64,000 bases of DNA, from assembly GCA_052380005.1 (NCBI GenBank), contig JBQTCJ010000016.1; one strand, 5' to 3'. Positions 16,589-26,074 of this stretch are shown one piece after another; within the stretch, counting starts at the first letter, position 1, and every line of letters starts with the position of its first letter. A program made the translations under genes and the position numbers. This DNA is from Salinarimonas sp052380005. Its GTDB lineage: Bacteria; Pseudomonadota; Alphaproteobacteria; Rhizobiales; Beijerinckiaceae. The notes below the pieces were generated by a model, which was given only the letters and a program-made list of their open reading frames with translations, was not told where the DNA came from and did no database searches.

Positions 16589-17260
16589 TCACCCGGTCGG
16601 CAGCAGGTCTCGTCGGTCGGTGGTGATGGCGGAGGGCGCACGTACGGCGCCGGCTATCGCGCATATTCGGGAGACCCGGCGTACCGGCGTCTCCGGCCCG
16701 AGCGGGGCGTCGAGATCGACGGCGACGAGCCCCTCGCAGGCGAGCGCCAGCACGGCGGCGACGCCGTCGACGGCACCGCGGGCGGCGGAGGCGGCCTCGA
16801 TGAGCGGCAGCGTGCCGGCCTCGTCGAGGGCGGCGAGGATGCGCACGCGGTCGCCTGCGCCGACACGAACACGCCGGCAGGACGCAATGAGGCGCATGGT
16901 GGTGAAGCGCGGCTCGGCGCGCAGCGTCGCGGCGGTTTCGAGCCGGTAGCCGTGGCCGGCGGCCGCGGCCGCATCGGCGATCGCCTGCGTGGGCGCCGGC
17001 AAGGCCGACGCATCCGGAACGACGTCGGCGAGGATCGACGCTCCGCCCTCGAGGACGAGCCGATAGGCCGGCTGATGACCGATCCCGCCGGTGAACTCGA
17101 GCGTGACGTCGCCGCGCGAGACGGCGACGATCTCCGGATCGAGGTCGCAGAGCGTGAGGAAGTCCGCGCCCAGCCGGCTCGCCGTCGGCAAGCGGCCGGC
17201 GGCCTTGCGGCTCGGGGCGCCTCGGCGGGTGGGACTGGGAAAGGAATTGGAAGTGGTCAC
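16589..17260 (-). CDS. Unrecognised protein upstream of the FtsH-like protease
   Basis: About 223 residues from GTG 17260 (GGGAGA upstream). The middle (LGADFLTLCDLDPEIVAVSRGD, then AYRLVLEGGASILADVVPD) loosely follows the strand order of TnsA-type nucleases, but the acidic and lysine positions are missing, so if related it is inactive. The C-terminal part is Ala-rich. It has no signal peptide or membrane helix. It forms a two-gene unit with the protease and may be its adaptor or substrate; this is inference. Confidence 0.7.
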   Translation of the reverse strand: MTTSNSFPSPTRRGAPSRKAAGRLPTASRLGADFLTLCDLDPEIVAVSRGDVTLEFTGGIGHQPAYRLVLEGGASILADVVPDASALPAPTQAIADAAAAAGHGYRLETAATLRAEPRFTTMRLIASCRRVRVGAGDRVRILAALDEAGTLPLIEAASAARGAVDGVAAVLALACEGLVAVDLDAPLGPETPVRRVSRICAIAGAVRAPSAITTDRRDLLPTG

Positions 17261-17600
17261 GAAGGGTCTCCCATGCGGCTGCGCGCAGGATCGGGCTCGC
17301 GGGCCCGACGGAAGACGGGCCCGGCTCAGAGGGTGGCTACCCCTATGCGTATGGTTAGCACTTCGTTCATGGATCGAAGTAGGAACAGAAGTGGATCAGA
17401 GAGTCAACAGGCTTGGGAAGACATTTGGACAGGTGGCGCAGCGCACGCAATAGGTGGTGGGCTTCGGGTGGACCGATCCAAGGGTCGATGGCCCCCGTGC
17501 ATCGCGCAATGCGTCAATGTGGAGACGACCCGCCGAGCATCTTGCACGGCTACGCCTGCGTACCGACATCTAGCGTGGCTTCAGCCGAGGAGAGATGTCG
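17261..17600. other. Intergenic stretch between divergent genes, no gene seen
   Basis: Holds the divergent start regions of the protease unit (leftward) and the DUF2188 gene (rightward). AGGAG at 17588-17592 is the ribosome binding site that selects ATG 17601. No convincing promoter or reading frame was found. Confidence 0.4.
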
Positions 17601-17846
17601 ATGAGCAAGGACCAAGATCGCATGATTTCGAAGAGATCGGATGGGAAGTGGGCCAACAAGCGGAATGACGCGAGCCGCGCTTCGACGCTGCACAACACGC
17701 AGCGGGACGCGATCGACGCCGCTCGACGAATGCTGGGCAACCAGGGCGGCGGGGAGATGAGCATCCAGCGCGCGAAAGGAGGCATTCGCGCCAAGGACAC
17801 AGTCTCACCCGGACGAGATCCGAACCCGCCACGCGACAAACGCTGA
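17601..17846 (+). CDS. DUF2188 small protein
   Basis: Basic protein of 81 residues matching the DUF2188 pattern: DGKWANKRNDASRAS, then LHNTQRDAIDAARRML, a Gly-rich stretch GGEMSIQRAKGGI and a C-terminal KDTV...DPNPPRDK. The family is widespread and of unknown function. ATG 17601 is preferred over ATG 17595 because AGGAG is then 8 bases away instead of 2. It stands alone on the plus strand between two minus-strand cargo units. Confidence 0.75.
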   Translation: MSKDQDRMISKRSDGKWANKRNDASRASTLHNTQRDAIDAARRMLGNQGGGEMSIQRAKGGIRAKDTVSPGRDPNPPRDKR

Positions 17847-18027
17847 GCCGAATGCCGATTCCACGCTGCTGATGCTCAACCGAGGCAGCAGGGGGGCTAT
17901 GCTATGCATGGCCGCGACTTCACGCAGGCGTCAGGCGCAAAATCATTGACGAAATGGCTGAGAGCGACACCGACCGCCAGTCCGCGAATCACCAACACGC
18001 GAGCCATTAGACGGAGATAGTCGACCG

Positions 18028-19098
18028 ATGACACGTGGCGAAGAGATGATCTCCGAGTTCGATTCGGCACTTGCAGCGCTTGAACATCTGCAGCTTCAGC
18101 ACTATTCCGACGCTGACGTCCGCCATATCGTTGAGCGTCTTGGATCTAAAGTCGAGCGCTTCTTCAAGTCAGCAATCTTCCCGGGATCGGCAACAACTGA
18201 GACGTTTGATGTACTAATTAATAGATTAAAATCAATTGGTATCAGCAAAGCGCACCGAGGCCGCCTTCATGCATTGCGTGAGCTATACAACTTAGCCAAA
18301 CACGATCCAAGTCAAGCAATTCGACTAAAAAATACGATGCATTCAGTTTTGGAAGCTCGACAGTCCATTCAGGAACTAGTCGATTTCAAAATCGGAATGA
18401 CAGCGGAACGTATTGAGACCGTTGTCAGCCGATTTCTATGGATATCAGCTTACGACGTATATCACGCGGGCGTAAGTGAGGTATATGTAAGCTTGCCCTT
18501 GACTAAAGAGGTATTTGCAACTCATTTAGATGTTTTTTGGATAAAGGGCCTGGAATGGGATGAACTCAAGGCCGAGCTTCTTGAGACAGGATCATTTTTT
18601 TATGGATCTGAGCATTTTGACCCCGAAGTTTATGATCGCTTCAAAGAAGGTGACTTTATCAACGCCGGCGTCTGGGATGGAGAATATCGAAATCTTATTC
18701 AGATCATGTCAAAATATGATGACAGGCCAACGGCCGGTCAATTACTCCCGTTTCTTCGACGGGACCATAACTATGTCGCGGTCCTCACGGCCATCGGCCT
18801 TGCCGGCGTTGATGTTGCTAGAGCGGCTTCCAGTTCCCTGACAAAAGATGCGCTGGAGGCCGCCATTCTTGACCGGGCGGATCAAGTGTATGCGATGCCG
18901 AGCGAGCAGCCCTGGGTGAAAAAGGCAGCTGATGACTTGGCGGAGTTGATCGTTCAGCTACCGTTCGCATCTTGGCCTCAGATTAGCGGCCCATTCTGGA
19001 ACCTTTGGAACCCAAAACCGCTCACCACGGCCGCAACCCTAAGAAAAGAGGCGCAGCGGTATGTGATTTATGACGCAACTCGAATTGTAATCGTGTGA
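18028..19098 (+). CDS. A+T-rich orphan cargo gene, unrecognised
   Basis: Product of about 356 residues, mainly helical. An N-terminal half (VERLGSKVERFF, then HRGRLHALRELYNLAKHDPSQ) has the look of a HEPN-type or similar helical bundle, with a polar RELYNLAKHD patch; the match is weak. The C-terminal half (WDELKAELLETGSFF, then FINAGVWDGEY) is unknown to me. GGAGAT lies upstream of ATG 18028. Codon use is clearly A+T-richer than the core genes on either side, so it joined the element separately. It ends 30 bp before the end of the convergent helicase gene. Confidence 0.7.
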   Translation: MTRGEEMISEFDSALAALEHLQLQHYSDADVRHIVERLGSKVERFFKSAIFPGSATTETFDVLINRLKSIGISKAHRGRLHALRELYNLAKHDPSQAIRLKNTMHSVLEARQSIQELVDFKIGMTAERIETVVSRFLWISAYDVYHAGVSEVYVSLPLTKEVFATHLDVFWIKGLEWDELKAELLETGSFFYGSEHFDPEVYDRFKEGDFINAGVWDGEYRNLIQIMSKYDDRPTAGQLLPFLRRDHNYVAVLTAIGLAGVDVARAASSSLTKDALEAAILDRADQVYAMPSEQPWVKKAADDLAELIVQLPFASWPQISGPFWNLWNPKPLTTAATLRKEAQRYVIYDATRIVIV

Positions 19099-19127
19099 AC
19101 TAAACAGGAAGCGAGAGTGCTAGCGCC

Positions 19128-22100
19128 TTACTCTGCAGCCACTGACACCGCATCGAAAATCTCCTCGACGAGCACCTCCTGCTCGGCGCCGTTGACCTCA
19201 TAAGCGACGACCTCGTCGACGCCCGCGCCGAGAAGCGCCTGGGCGAGCGGCTGCCCGACGTGCACGACGCCCTTATCGGGTGCGTTCTCCCGATCGGAGA
19301 TGACGATGGTCATGACCTTGTCGCGGTCGAGGTAGCGGACGCGCACGGTCGCCCCCGGCGTGACGACGAGACCACCGTAGAGGCCACGCATGCTCTCCTG
19401 GTCCCCGCCGACATCGGCGGCCGGGGCCGTGTCGGGTGCGGCGGCCATCCGTTCGGCGATGGCGAACAGCTCCTCGCGCAGCCCCTGCTCTCGCCGCTCC
19501 TCGACGAAGGGCTCGAACGTGATGCCGGGATCGGTGACGCCGACGAGCCCGCCCGTCGCCTCCTGCACCAGAGCGGCTGCCGTCTCGCCTGCCGGCGCGG
19601 CCGCGGCCTGCGGCACAGCCGAGTACTCCGGCGGCGCCAACGGGACAGGCGGCACCTCGGCCGCGACTTCTGCATCCGGCCTCGCGACGGCATCATCGCC
19701 AGCCGGCAAGTCCTCCGCGATCGGAAGATCGGTGGCATCATCCATGGGAAGGCCGCCGGCGCCGACGAGCTTGCCGCCTGCGACGCGCCGATACTCGGTG
19801 TAGACGTCCGGCGAGGCGTCGGCTCCGATCGGCTGGATGCCGAGCCGTTCCAGAGTGGCGACGAGGTCGCTCCACCAGAACTCGGCCTCGGTATTCCACT
19901 GGGAGCCGAATACCCGCCAGAACACCCATCCGGCGCGCTCGAGGGCGGCCTGGCGGCGCATGTCGTCGTCCCAGCGATCGGGTCCGTGGAACTTGTCGCC
20001 ATCGAGCTCGATCGCGAGCCGCCGGTCCTCGGCGCCCTCGACGACCAAGTCGATTGCATAGGGTCCCGCTTCGACCTGAGAGCGGACGCGGTAGCCGGCG
20101 TCGAGGAGGCGGCGGCAAACGTCGCGCTCTAGCCCCGATTGGCAGCGATCGAGCACGCCCTTGCCGTCGAGCTTGCGGCCCGAGGGCATGGGCTGGGCGA
20201 AGTGCTCGATGACCTGACGCTTCAGGTCCTCTGCCTTGAGCTGGGAGACCGCGAGCGACCGGACGAGGTAGACCCGGTCGCGCCCGCGGCTCATCGCGAC
20301 GTTGAAACGCTGGGCCATGGAGCGGGCGGTCAATGCAGGGACCTTGCCCGCCTGCACCATCGACAGAAAGACGATGTCGCGTTCCTGGCCCTGCATAGTC
20401 CGGCTGTCGCCGCAAATGATGCGGTGCCGCTCGATCGCCTCGTGCCCGATCATGGGGTGGCTGATGAGCGCGCGCTCGACCTGCTCGGCCTGCACGGACC
20501 CGACGAGGGAGATGACAGCGATCGTCCGGTGGCGCATGGCAGGGTCTGTAACGATCTTGGCGATCTCCTCGACGATGACGTCGCGCTCCTGCGGGTTCCA
20601 TTTCGACTTGTACACGCCGTCGGCGACGAAGATGTCGATCAGGGGCGGATCCAGTCGCTCGGAGGCCTTCGGGATGCGAAGCGGGATGAGGCGGCCGCCG
20701 TAGAAGCGGGTCGAGAACTGAATGATCGGCGCGACGCAGCGGAAGTGCTCCCGCAGCATGACATGCGCCGACGGAAACATCATCGACGCGATGTCGAAGA
20801 TCGAAGTGTCCTGGTCGATGGCGTTGCGAATCGTGATATGCCGTAGATACTGCGCCCGCAGGGCGTCGATCTGAGCCTGGGGCATTCCGACCGAGGACGG
20901 GCTCACCTGCTGCTCGTCCCCGACGACGAGCCACTTCTTGCCGCGTGCCAGGGCGCCCAAGGCGGTCACGTCGGACTGAGAGGCCTCGTCGAGGACGACG
21001 AGGTCGAACGAGCCGAGGGTCGCGGGCAACTGCTCGGCGACGCGATATTCCGGCATGATCCAGACCGGCGCCGCGGGCGCGGCGTCGAGCGCCGCCTCTC
21101 GAATCTGACGTCGCCAGCGGTGCGCGCTCTGCCCTGTACCTGCGCCCAGGTTGCGCATAGCGGTCGTGAACAAGACGAGCGCCTGCTTGATCTTGTCCGT
21201 CAGGTGCCCCTTCAGGCCCCGAAGTGTGCGCTCCCGGATCAGCCTTTCGAAGCGCCGCGCGCGGCGGGTGACAAGCTCCGCCTTCCGCGCGGACAGGGTC
21301 GCCGGGTTCTCGAGGCCCAGGATGCCGTCGATCCTGTGGCGCGCAGCCGCCCAGGCCCAGGCCTTCTCCCAGTCGGGCCGCACGATCTCCCGGGTGTCGA
21401 GGGACGGATCGGCAAGCCTCTTCGCCCAAGCGGGTGCGCCGAGCTTCGCCAACAGCTCGAGACACGCGGAGAACTCTTCAAGCGCCTTGGAGCGCCCCGC
21501 CAGATGCTGCAGCTCGCGGGTGAGCGCAGCACGGGCTTCGACGATTTCGGGCTCTGTACATGTCCCCTCGGCGATGGCTCGGGCGAGGTCGGCCATGTTG
21601 TCGAACAGGGGCCCTCGTCCGCTGTCTGCAATATTGCGCATGGTCTCGAGCGCCGGATGGGTCCGGTCGGCATCGTCCTTCAGGTTGGCCCGGAAGGCGA
21701 AGAGGATCGGCGCTAAGTCGCCCGAGCGAACCGCCTTGTCGACGTCCAACCCGTAGGGAAAGAGAGACGACACGACCTGACAAATCGTCGGAGCGGCGGC
21801 GGCAAGATCACAGGCTCGTTCGAACTCCTCGCGCAGACGTTTGACGGCGGCGAGGAACTCGTCCGGATCGTCCGCCAAGCGGGGAAGACGAGGCTCTTCG
21901 TTCCACTGAGCGAAGAAGCGGTCGTGCTCGGCCCGCCAGCGCCGATAAGCCTTGACCCGGCTCCAATCCTCCGGGGTGCGCGGGGCCGCGTCACCGATCC
22001 GGACTTCGTCGAGGGTCCGCTTGAGATCCTGCGCGAAGAGCGCGGCTGCAAACCCGAACGGCTTCTCCCCAGCTGCGAGACGGGCGACAGCCATTTCGAG

Positions 22101-24416
22101 CTTTTCCGCCCTCTCACCGGATCCGAAATCCGGGATCCGGATCGGTTGGGGCGAGATCCGCGCCCGAAAGACCGCGAGTTCGACTACTCGGTCAATCCAG
22201 CCGCGCACGGGACCGGCGTGTCCCCCTGCGAGTTCCTCCTCGACGAGCCTGGCGTACAGGTGGCTCGCCGACGGAGAGAACTGGCTGATTTCCGCCGAAA
22301 TTTTGATAAGGTGGACATGCGCCTCGCGGGCCCGTCGTTCGTCTTCGAGCGTATCGAGAACGAGCAGCGGCGCGCCGCTGTAGTCCTCGGCGGCCGCCAG
22401 CTTCCGGCTCGCTTCGTGGCGCATCGCCGCAGTGAGGTCCGCCGTCTTCGGCAGAACCTCCGGCGCCGGAAACGACGAACCGAGATAGACGAGATCGCCC
22501 CCGAGGTCGGAACGGAGTTGAACGATCCGGTCGACGAGTTCGCCGAGCCGGGTCCCGCTCCCGTCCGCCGCTGGTCGATCCGTGAACCATGCAAATTGCG
22601 GCTCCTCCTCCGCGAGAACACGCGCGAGGTCCATCGGAAGGTAATCGGTCCCGCTGTAATCGACCGCCCCGAGGTTGGCCCTGGCGATGTCGCCGAGGGA
22701 AGCGTCGATCCCGACGATCTCCTGCTCAAGCCGGACGATCTCGTCCTGAATCTCGATGATGCGCCGCTCGATCTCATGCGTCTGCGCGGACGCGGCCTCG
22801 CCGGCCAAGGCCTGGACGGCTTCCTCGAGCTGCTTTGCACCCTCGCGGTCCGAGTGCACGACGGCGATGGTCATGGTGCGGAGCTCGGCGGGCAACTTGT
22901 CCTGCACGGCCGCAATGGCCTCGGCGGTGCGTGCGGTGACGAGCACGCGCCGGCCCGTCGCCATATAGTGGGCGATGACGTTGGCGATGGTGTGCGTCTT
23001 GCCGGTGCCCGGCGGCCCCTTCACGACGGCAATGTCTTCGCGCTCAAGGGTGTCGACGATCTCGGCCTGCTCGGCATTGAACGGTAGGGGAAAGAAGTAG
23101 GCCGACCTCTTCGCGACCGCCGGCTCGGGCTCGCCCCGAACTCCTCCTCCGCTCCCGCGACCGGCGCCCGCGCCTCCGCCGTTCCGGCTGTCATTCTCGG
23201 TGCCGAACTCCGTGCGGGTGAAGCCCCAGTCCACGAGGTTGACGCCGGCGTCGATCTTCTCGTCCGACGGCGGCTTCACCAAGCCGACCAGCGGCTTCTG
23301 AAGGCGATCCTCGGAGGCCTTCCGGATCTCCTGCTCGATGCGCCTCAGATCCTGCTGGCGCAGGTCCTCGGAGCGCGGACGGGCGTAAATCACCCAGGTG
23401 CCGTAGACGGCGAGCTCGCCCGCCGGCAGCGGTAGCTTTTCCCCAAGTGGCACCTCGACCGCCGGAACGAAGCGCGCCGACGACGAGAGGCGATTGGCGG
23501 CCCCGATGAGGATGTCCTCGAAGCTCACCGGGTCGTGCGGATGAAGCGGCACGTCCGGATCGGCGGCGCGCGCATCGACTTGGCTGGAGAGCGGCCCTTG
23601 CGCTCGGTCGGCTTCTGCGAGTTCGATCGCCCGGAAAGGACGCAGGTTGACCACGGCCGGAAGTGAGCGGGGCCCGACGACGAGCGTCCCGTCTTCCTCC
23701 AAGAGAAGCTCGCACGGCTTCTCGATCAGGGGCATGTCGATCTGCGGCAGCTCTTCGGGCTCCCACCGGGCGACACCAATGCCCCAGACGACCTCCGGAA
23801 CATTGGAATCGCTACCCGCCTGCATCAGGCTGTGGAGCCGGTAGAGCACCTGGTAGAGAGCGATCGTGCGCCGCCGGGGGCGCTCCGAATCCGCCCAGGG
23901 CTGCCACCTGCGCGCCTTCCACTCGTCGAAGAGCGCCTGCCATTCCGGCATGCGCTCGGTCCTGAGGACGACGTACACATGGGTCGCCGAGACCGGCGGG
24001 TCGACGTCGTTGCCGTCCTCGTCCTGCTGGCGCTCCGCCCGCGTCCGGTACGGATGGACGTCGGCCTCCTCAAGGATGCCAGCCTCGGCGAGATCGGACG
24101 CCTCCTCGACGGTCACGACCAGCGCGACCCGGTCCTCGAGGCGAGGCCCGCGGACCGGGTCGTCCAGATCGCCGACGACCCATCCGTCGAAGATCGGATC
24201 GGGCCCGGGCCCCTCCGTCGGCCGGAGGCGATCGATCGCGAGCCAAGTCTCATCCCGACCGAAGCGGATGCCCGGCAGATCGGCGATCTCCTTCTGGTGA
24301 AAAACGCCGAGCCCGTACTCGGCGAGGCGCATGGTCGTCTTTTCGCGCGCCTTCAGCAGCTCCGCTGCGAAGTGAACGAGGCCCGAGAGGCGTTCGCGGT
24401 CGGTAGGCTCGGTCAT
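19128..24416 (-). CDS. Giant UPF1-like helicase fused to a Vsr/DUF559-type nuclease and a GreA-like domain
   Basis: Protein of 1762 residues. Residues 1-440 are an N-terminal region of unknown type. The superfamily 1 helicase follows: Walker A GPPGTGKT (about 466), a long helical insert (480-1100), motif II VVLDEASQSD (about 1139), motif III VVGDEQQ, then MQGQERDIVFLS and the motif VI stretch NVAMSRGRDRVYLV. Around 1440-1520 a Vsr-like nuclease has AIDLVV, AIELDGDKFHG and an RAGWVFWRVFG ending, as in DUF559/MTES_1575 proteins. The last 90 residues resemble the GreA/GreB C-terminal domain (PGATVRVRYLD, HVGQPLAQALLGAGVDEVVAYEV). COG1112-type helicases with nucleases occur in defence systems such as Mokosh; function here is inferred. 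The gene stands alone, about 330 bp from the next. Confidence 0.88.
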   Translation of the reverse strand: MTEPTDRERLSGLVHFAAELLKAREKTTMRLAEYGLGVFHQKEIADLPGIRFGRDETWLAIDRLRPTEGPGPDPIFDGWVVGDLDDPVRGPRLEDRVALVVTVEEASDLAEAGILEEADVHPYRTRAERQQDEDGNDVDPPVSATHVYVVLRTERMPEWQALFDEWKARRWQPWADSERPRRRTIALYQVLYRLHSLMQAGSDSNVPEVVWGIGVARWEPEELPQIDMPLIEKPCELLLEEDGTLVVGPRSLPAVVNLRPFRAIELAEADRAQGPLSSQVDARAADPDVPLHPHDPVSFEDILIGAANRLSSSARFVPAVEVPLGEKLPLPAGELAVYGTWVIYARPRSEDLRQQDLRRIEQEIRKASEDRLQKPLVGLVKPPSDEKIDAGVNLVDWGFTRTEFGTENDSRNGGGAGAGRGSGGGVRGEPEPAVAKRSAYFFPLPFNAEQAEIVDTLEREDIAVVKGPPGTGKTHTIANVIAHYMATGRRVLVTARTAEAIAAVQDKLPAELRTMTIAVVHSDREGAKQLEEAVQALAGEAASAQTHEIERRIIEIQDEIVRLEQEIVGIDASLGDIARANLGAVDYSGTDYLPMDLARVLAEEEPQFAWFTDRPAADGSGTRLGELVDRIVQLRSDLGGDLVYLGSSFPAPEVLPKTADLTAAMRHEASRKLAAAEDYSGAPLLVLDTLEDERRAREAHVHLIKISAEISQFSPSASHLYARLVEEELAGGHAGPVRGWIDRVVELAVFRARISPQPIRIPDFGSGERAEKLEMAVARLAAGEKPFGFAAALFAQDLKRTLDEVRIGDAAPRTPEDWSRVKAYRRWRAEHDRFFAQWNEEPRLPRLADDPDEFLAAVKRLREEFERACDLAAAAPTICQVVSSLFPYGLDVDKAVRSGDLAPILFAFRANLKDDADRTHPALETMRNIADSGRGPLFDNMADLARAIAEGTCTEPEIVEARAALTRELQHLAGRSKALEEFSACLELLAKLGAPAWAKRLADPSLDTREIVRPDWEKAWAWAAARHRIDGILGLENPATLSARKAELVTRRARRFERLIRERTLRGLKGHLTDKIKQALVLFTTAMRNLGAGTGQSAHRWRRQIREAALDAAPAAPVWIMPEYRVAEQLPATLGSFDLVVLDEASQSDVTALGALARGKKWLVVGDEQQVSPSSVGMPQAQIDALRAQYLRHITIRNAIDQDTSIFDIASMMFPSAHVMLREHFRCVAPIIQFSTRFYGGRLIPLRIPKASERLDPPLIDIFVADGVYKSKWNPQERDVIVEEIAKIVTDPAMRHRTIAVISLVGSVQAEQVERALISHPMIGHEAIERHRIICGDSRTMQGQERDIVFLSMVQAGKVPALTARSMAQRFNVAMSRGRDRVYLVRSLAVSQLKAEDLKRQVIEHFAQPMPSGRKLDGKGVLDRCQSGLERDVCRRLLDAGYRVRSQVEAGPYAIDLVVEGAEDRRLAIELDGDKFHGPDRWDDDMRRQAALERAGWVFWRVFGSQWNTEAEFWWSDLVATLERLGIQPIGADASPDVYTEYRRVAGGKLVGAGGLPMDDATDLPIAEDLPAGDDAVARPDAEVAAEVPPVPLAPPEYSAVPQAAAAPAGETAAALVQEATGGLVGVTDPGITFEPFVEERREQGLREELFAIAERMAAAPDTAPAADVGGDQESMRGLYGGLVVTPGATVRVRYLDRDKVMTIVISDRENAPDKGVVHVGQPLAQALLGAGVDEVVAYEVNGAEQEVLVEEIFDAVSVAAE

Positions 24417-24745
24417 TGAAGCGGCTCAGATAATCGAATGGAGGTTCGCCACGATGGCCAACGGGAAACATCGCCGCACGGGAACGGTGCGGTTAAGATC
24501 GTATCGCACGTTGGAGGCTCTGCAAATTGATAACCGCGGCAGCACGCAAGTTCGGCAGGGGAAAGCGCTGAAAGCTCGCGGGATGTCCGCAGCGATGCTG
24601 TTTGCCGGCGTCCCGCAGGTAGAACGACTGGTGCGCCCGTTGAAAGTTACAGCACCCATAATGCATATCGCATGGGATCGGCGCGAGGCTCACGCGCCGA
24701 TCCGCACCATCAGGACGAGACGCATATGGTCCAGCAACCGGTGCG
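24417..24745. other. Intergenic stretch upstream of the helicase gene
   Basis: About 330 bp holding the presumed promoter of the helicase gene. A rightward frame from ATG 24454 has GGAGG upstream but encodes an Arg-rich, unlikely protein that runs antisense into the next gene, so I do not call it. Confidence 0.4.
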
Positions 24746-24994
24746 CTACTGGCGCGCCGACGGGAGTGTTGTTACGCACGACGGAGACACAGATAGCTTG
24801 CCTTCAGTCGACGCCGAAACAGACGCGAGTGCCACAACGACGTCACGAATCGAGACGATGGCCGCCAGAGCGATTGCGACGATCCCGAGGTATAGGATGA
24901 TTTCGTGTGGCAACGTTAGCACCGCTGCTAGCACGCTTGCTCCTGCCGCCGCGCGGCGGCTCCTATAATCAGGGTTCCAAATCCCGGAAAGCAT
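24746..24994 (-). CDS. Small two-helix membrane protein beside the cyclase
   Basis: Product of 82 residues from ATG 24994, which has a strong AGGAGG 6-9 bases upstream. Two hydrophobic stretches are visible: AAAGASVLAAVLTL and EIILYLGIVAIALAAIVSI, followed by a polar tail. It is last in line behind the cyclase/E2 operon on the same strand, but a 331-bp gap separates it. Known Pycsar systems pair the cyclase with a membrane effector (PycTM); this protein is smaller and could be an effector, but that is inference. Confidence 0.65.
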   Translation of the reverse strand: MLSGIWNPDYRSRRAAAGASVLAAVLTLPHEIILYLGIVAIALAAIVSIRDVVVALASVSASTEGKLSVSPSCVTTLPSARQ

Positions 24995-25325
24995 GAGCGA
25001 CCTCCTGCTCGTACGATCGCAGCGGCTCGCCCGGCACCATGCGCGGCGAATCACGTTGCGTAGGCAAGAGACCACGCGGTCAGACACTCAGAGTTAACGG
25101 CCACTCCGACCGTCGGCAAAGCAGCATTGCACGGCATCCGGCTTCTCAAGCATGCTGTGCGAGGAACGCCGACTTTCCCGCAGACAGGCAAGAAGTCACG
25201 CTCGGCTCGATCAGTCGCGAAGCGCTAGCCCCGACCGGGCTCCGGCCGCAGCGTGGGGCATCCTCGTGAACAATGAGATGGGCCCCTATCGGTCTTGCCG
25301 AAGCACCGTCGTTCTGCATAGGCCG
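24995..25325. other. Gap between the cyclase and the small membrane protein
   Basis: About 330 bp of intermediate G+C. The AGGAGG ribosome binding site for the small membrane protein lies at its left end. I see no gene, terminator with a T-run or clear promoter in it. Confidence 0.35.
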
Positions 25326-26027
25326 TCAGACCGACCACCACCATGTGGAACGATAGATCTCCATGTTGTCCATAGCGGTCCAAAGCCGCTTCTCCCACAT
25401 CGACCGCTTGGGCGTACCATTTTCCTTGAGGTCCGCCTGGAGTCGGTTGTACGCTGTCCCCGTAATCCTAGTGGGAAAGTCGCTCCCCAGCGACGTGAGT
25501 TTAGCGGCATAGTTGGCCGCCCGTCCTACCCAGACGAGATCATTGTCGCCGCGTACGCCGGTCCTCGCGGCCCTTAGCGGACTTACATCGATACCAACGA
25601 CATGCTTGACCTCAAAAAAATGGTTCGGGTACTGCGCCCTAAAAATTGGGTTCAAGATATTTTTGATGGCGTAGTTGATGCGTAATGCACATCGCGTAGC
25701 ATCGGTAGTCTGCGTACCGCCGATGAAGACCGCCATCACGCGATCACCGTCGTAAGCCGTAATCGTCCCGCCGTCACTCCTGATGATCTTGGCAGCGCAG
25801 TGGAGGTACGTTTTGTAAACCTCAGCAGCGACCTGCCAGAACTCACTGTCCACCATATTCGTCGAACCGTCCAGGTCCGCGTAGAGCACCGTTGCCGGGT
25901 CGAGCTCCACAGCGTCGTTTCCGAGGCGGAGCGCTTCCGGAGCCGGAACATAGCGGCCGACGCGAGTGCTCCATTGCTCTTGGAAAATCTTCGTAACCTC
26001 AGCCTTCAAGTCGTCGGCAAGCGGCAT
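25326..26027 (-). CDS. Class III nucleotide cyclase, Pycsar-like
   Basis: Single-domain cyclase of 233 residues. Metal-binding Asp residues are present: D51 in LYADLDGST and D95 in YDGDRVMAVF. The later motif NDLVWVGRAANYAAKL (about 162-176) keeps the Asn-Ala-Ala-Lys core that distinguishes Pycsar-type pyrimidine cyclases from ordinary adenylate cyclases in my memory of the family; the base used is not proven. It would act as a homodimer making a cyclic mononucleotide, perhaps cCMP or cUMP, on phage infection. A strong GAGGAGG lies upstream of ATG 26027, 47 bp after the E2-like gene. It is the fourth gene of the operon. Confidence 0.82.
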   Translation of the reverse strand: MPLADDLKAEVTKIFQEQWSTRVGRYVPAPEALRLGNDAVELDPATVLYADLDGSTNMVDSEFWQVAAEVYKTYLHCAAKIIRSDGGTITAYDGDRVMAVFIGGTQTTDATRCALRINYAIKNILNPIFRAQYPNHFFEVKHVVGIDVSPLRAARTGVRGDNDLVWVGRAANYAAKLTSLGSDFPTRITGTAYNRLQADLKENGTPKRSMWEKRLWTAMDNMEIYRSTWWWSV

Positions 26028-26074
26028 TCGGTCCTCCTCACCTTGCTACAAGATCTCGGATCGGCATCCCGAGC

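Noticed and set aside
24454..24900. Plus-strand frame of 148 residues with GGAGG upstream
   Set aside because: The product is Arg-rich and unlike a folded protein, and it runs antisense into the better-supported small membrane gene.
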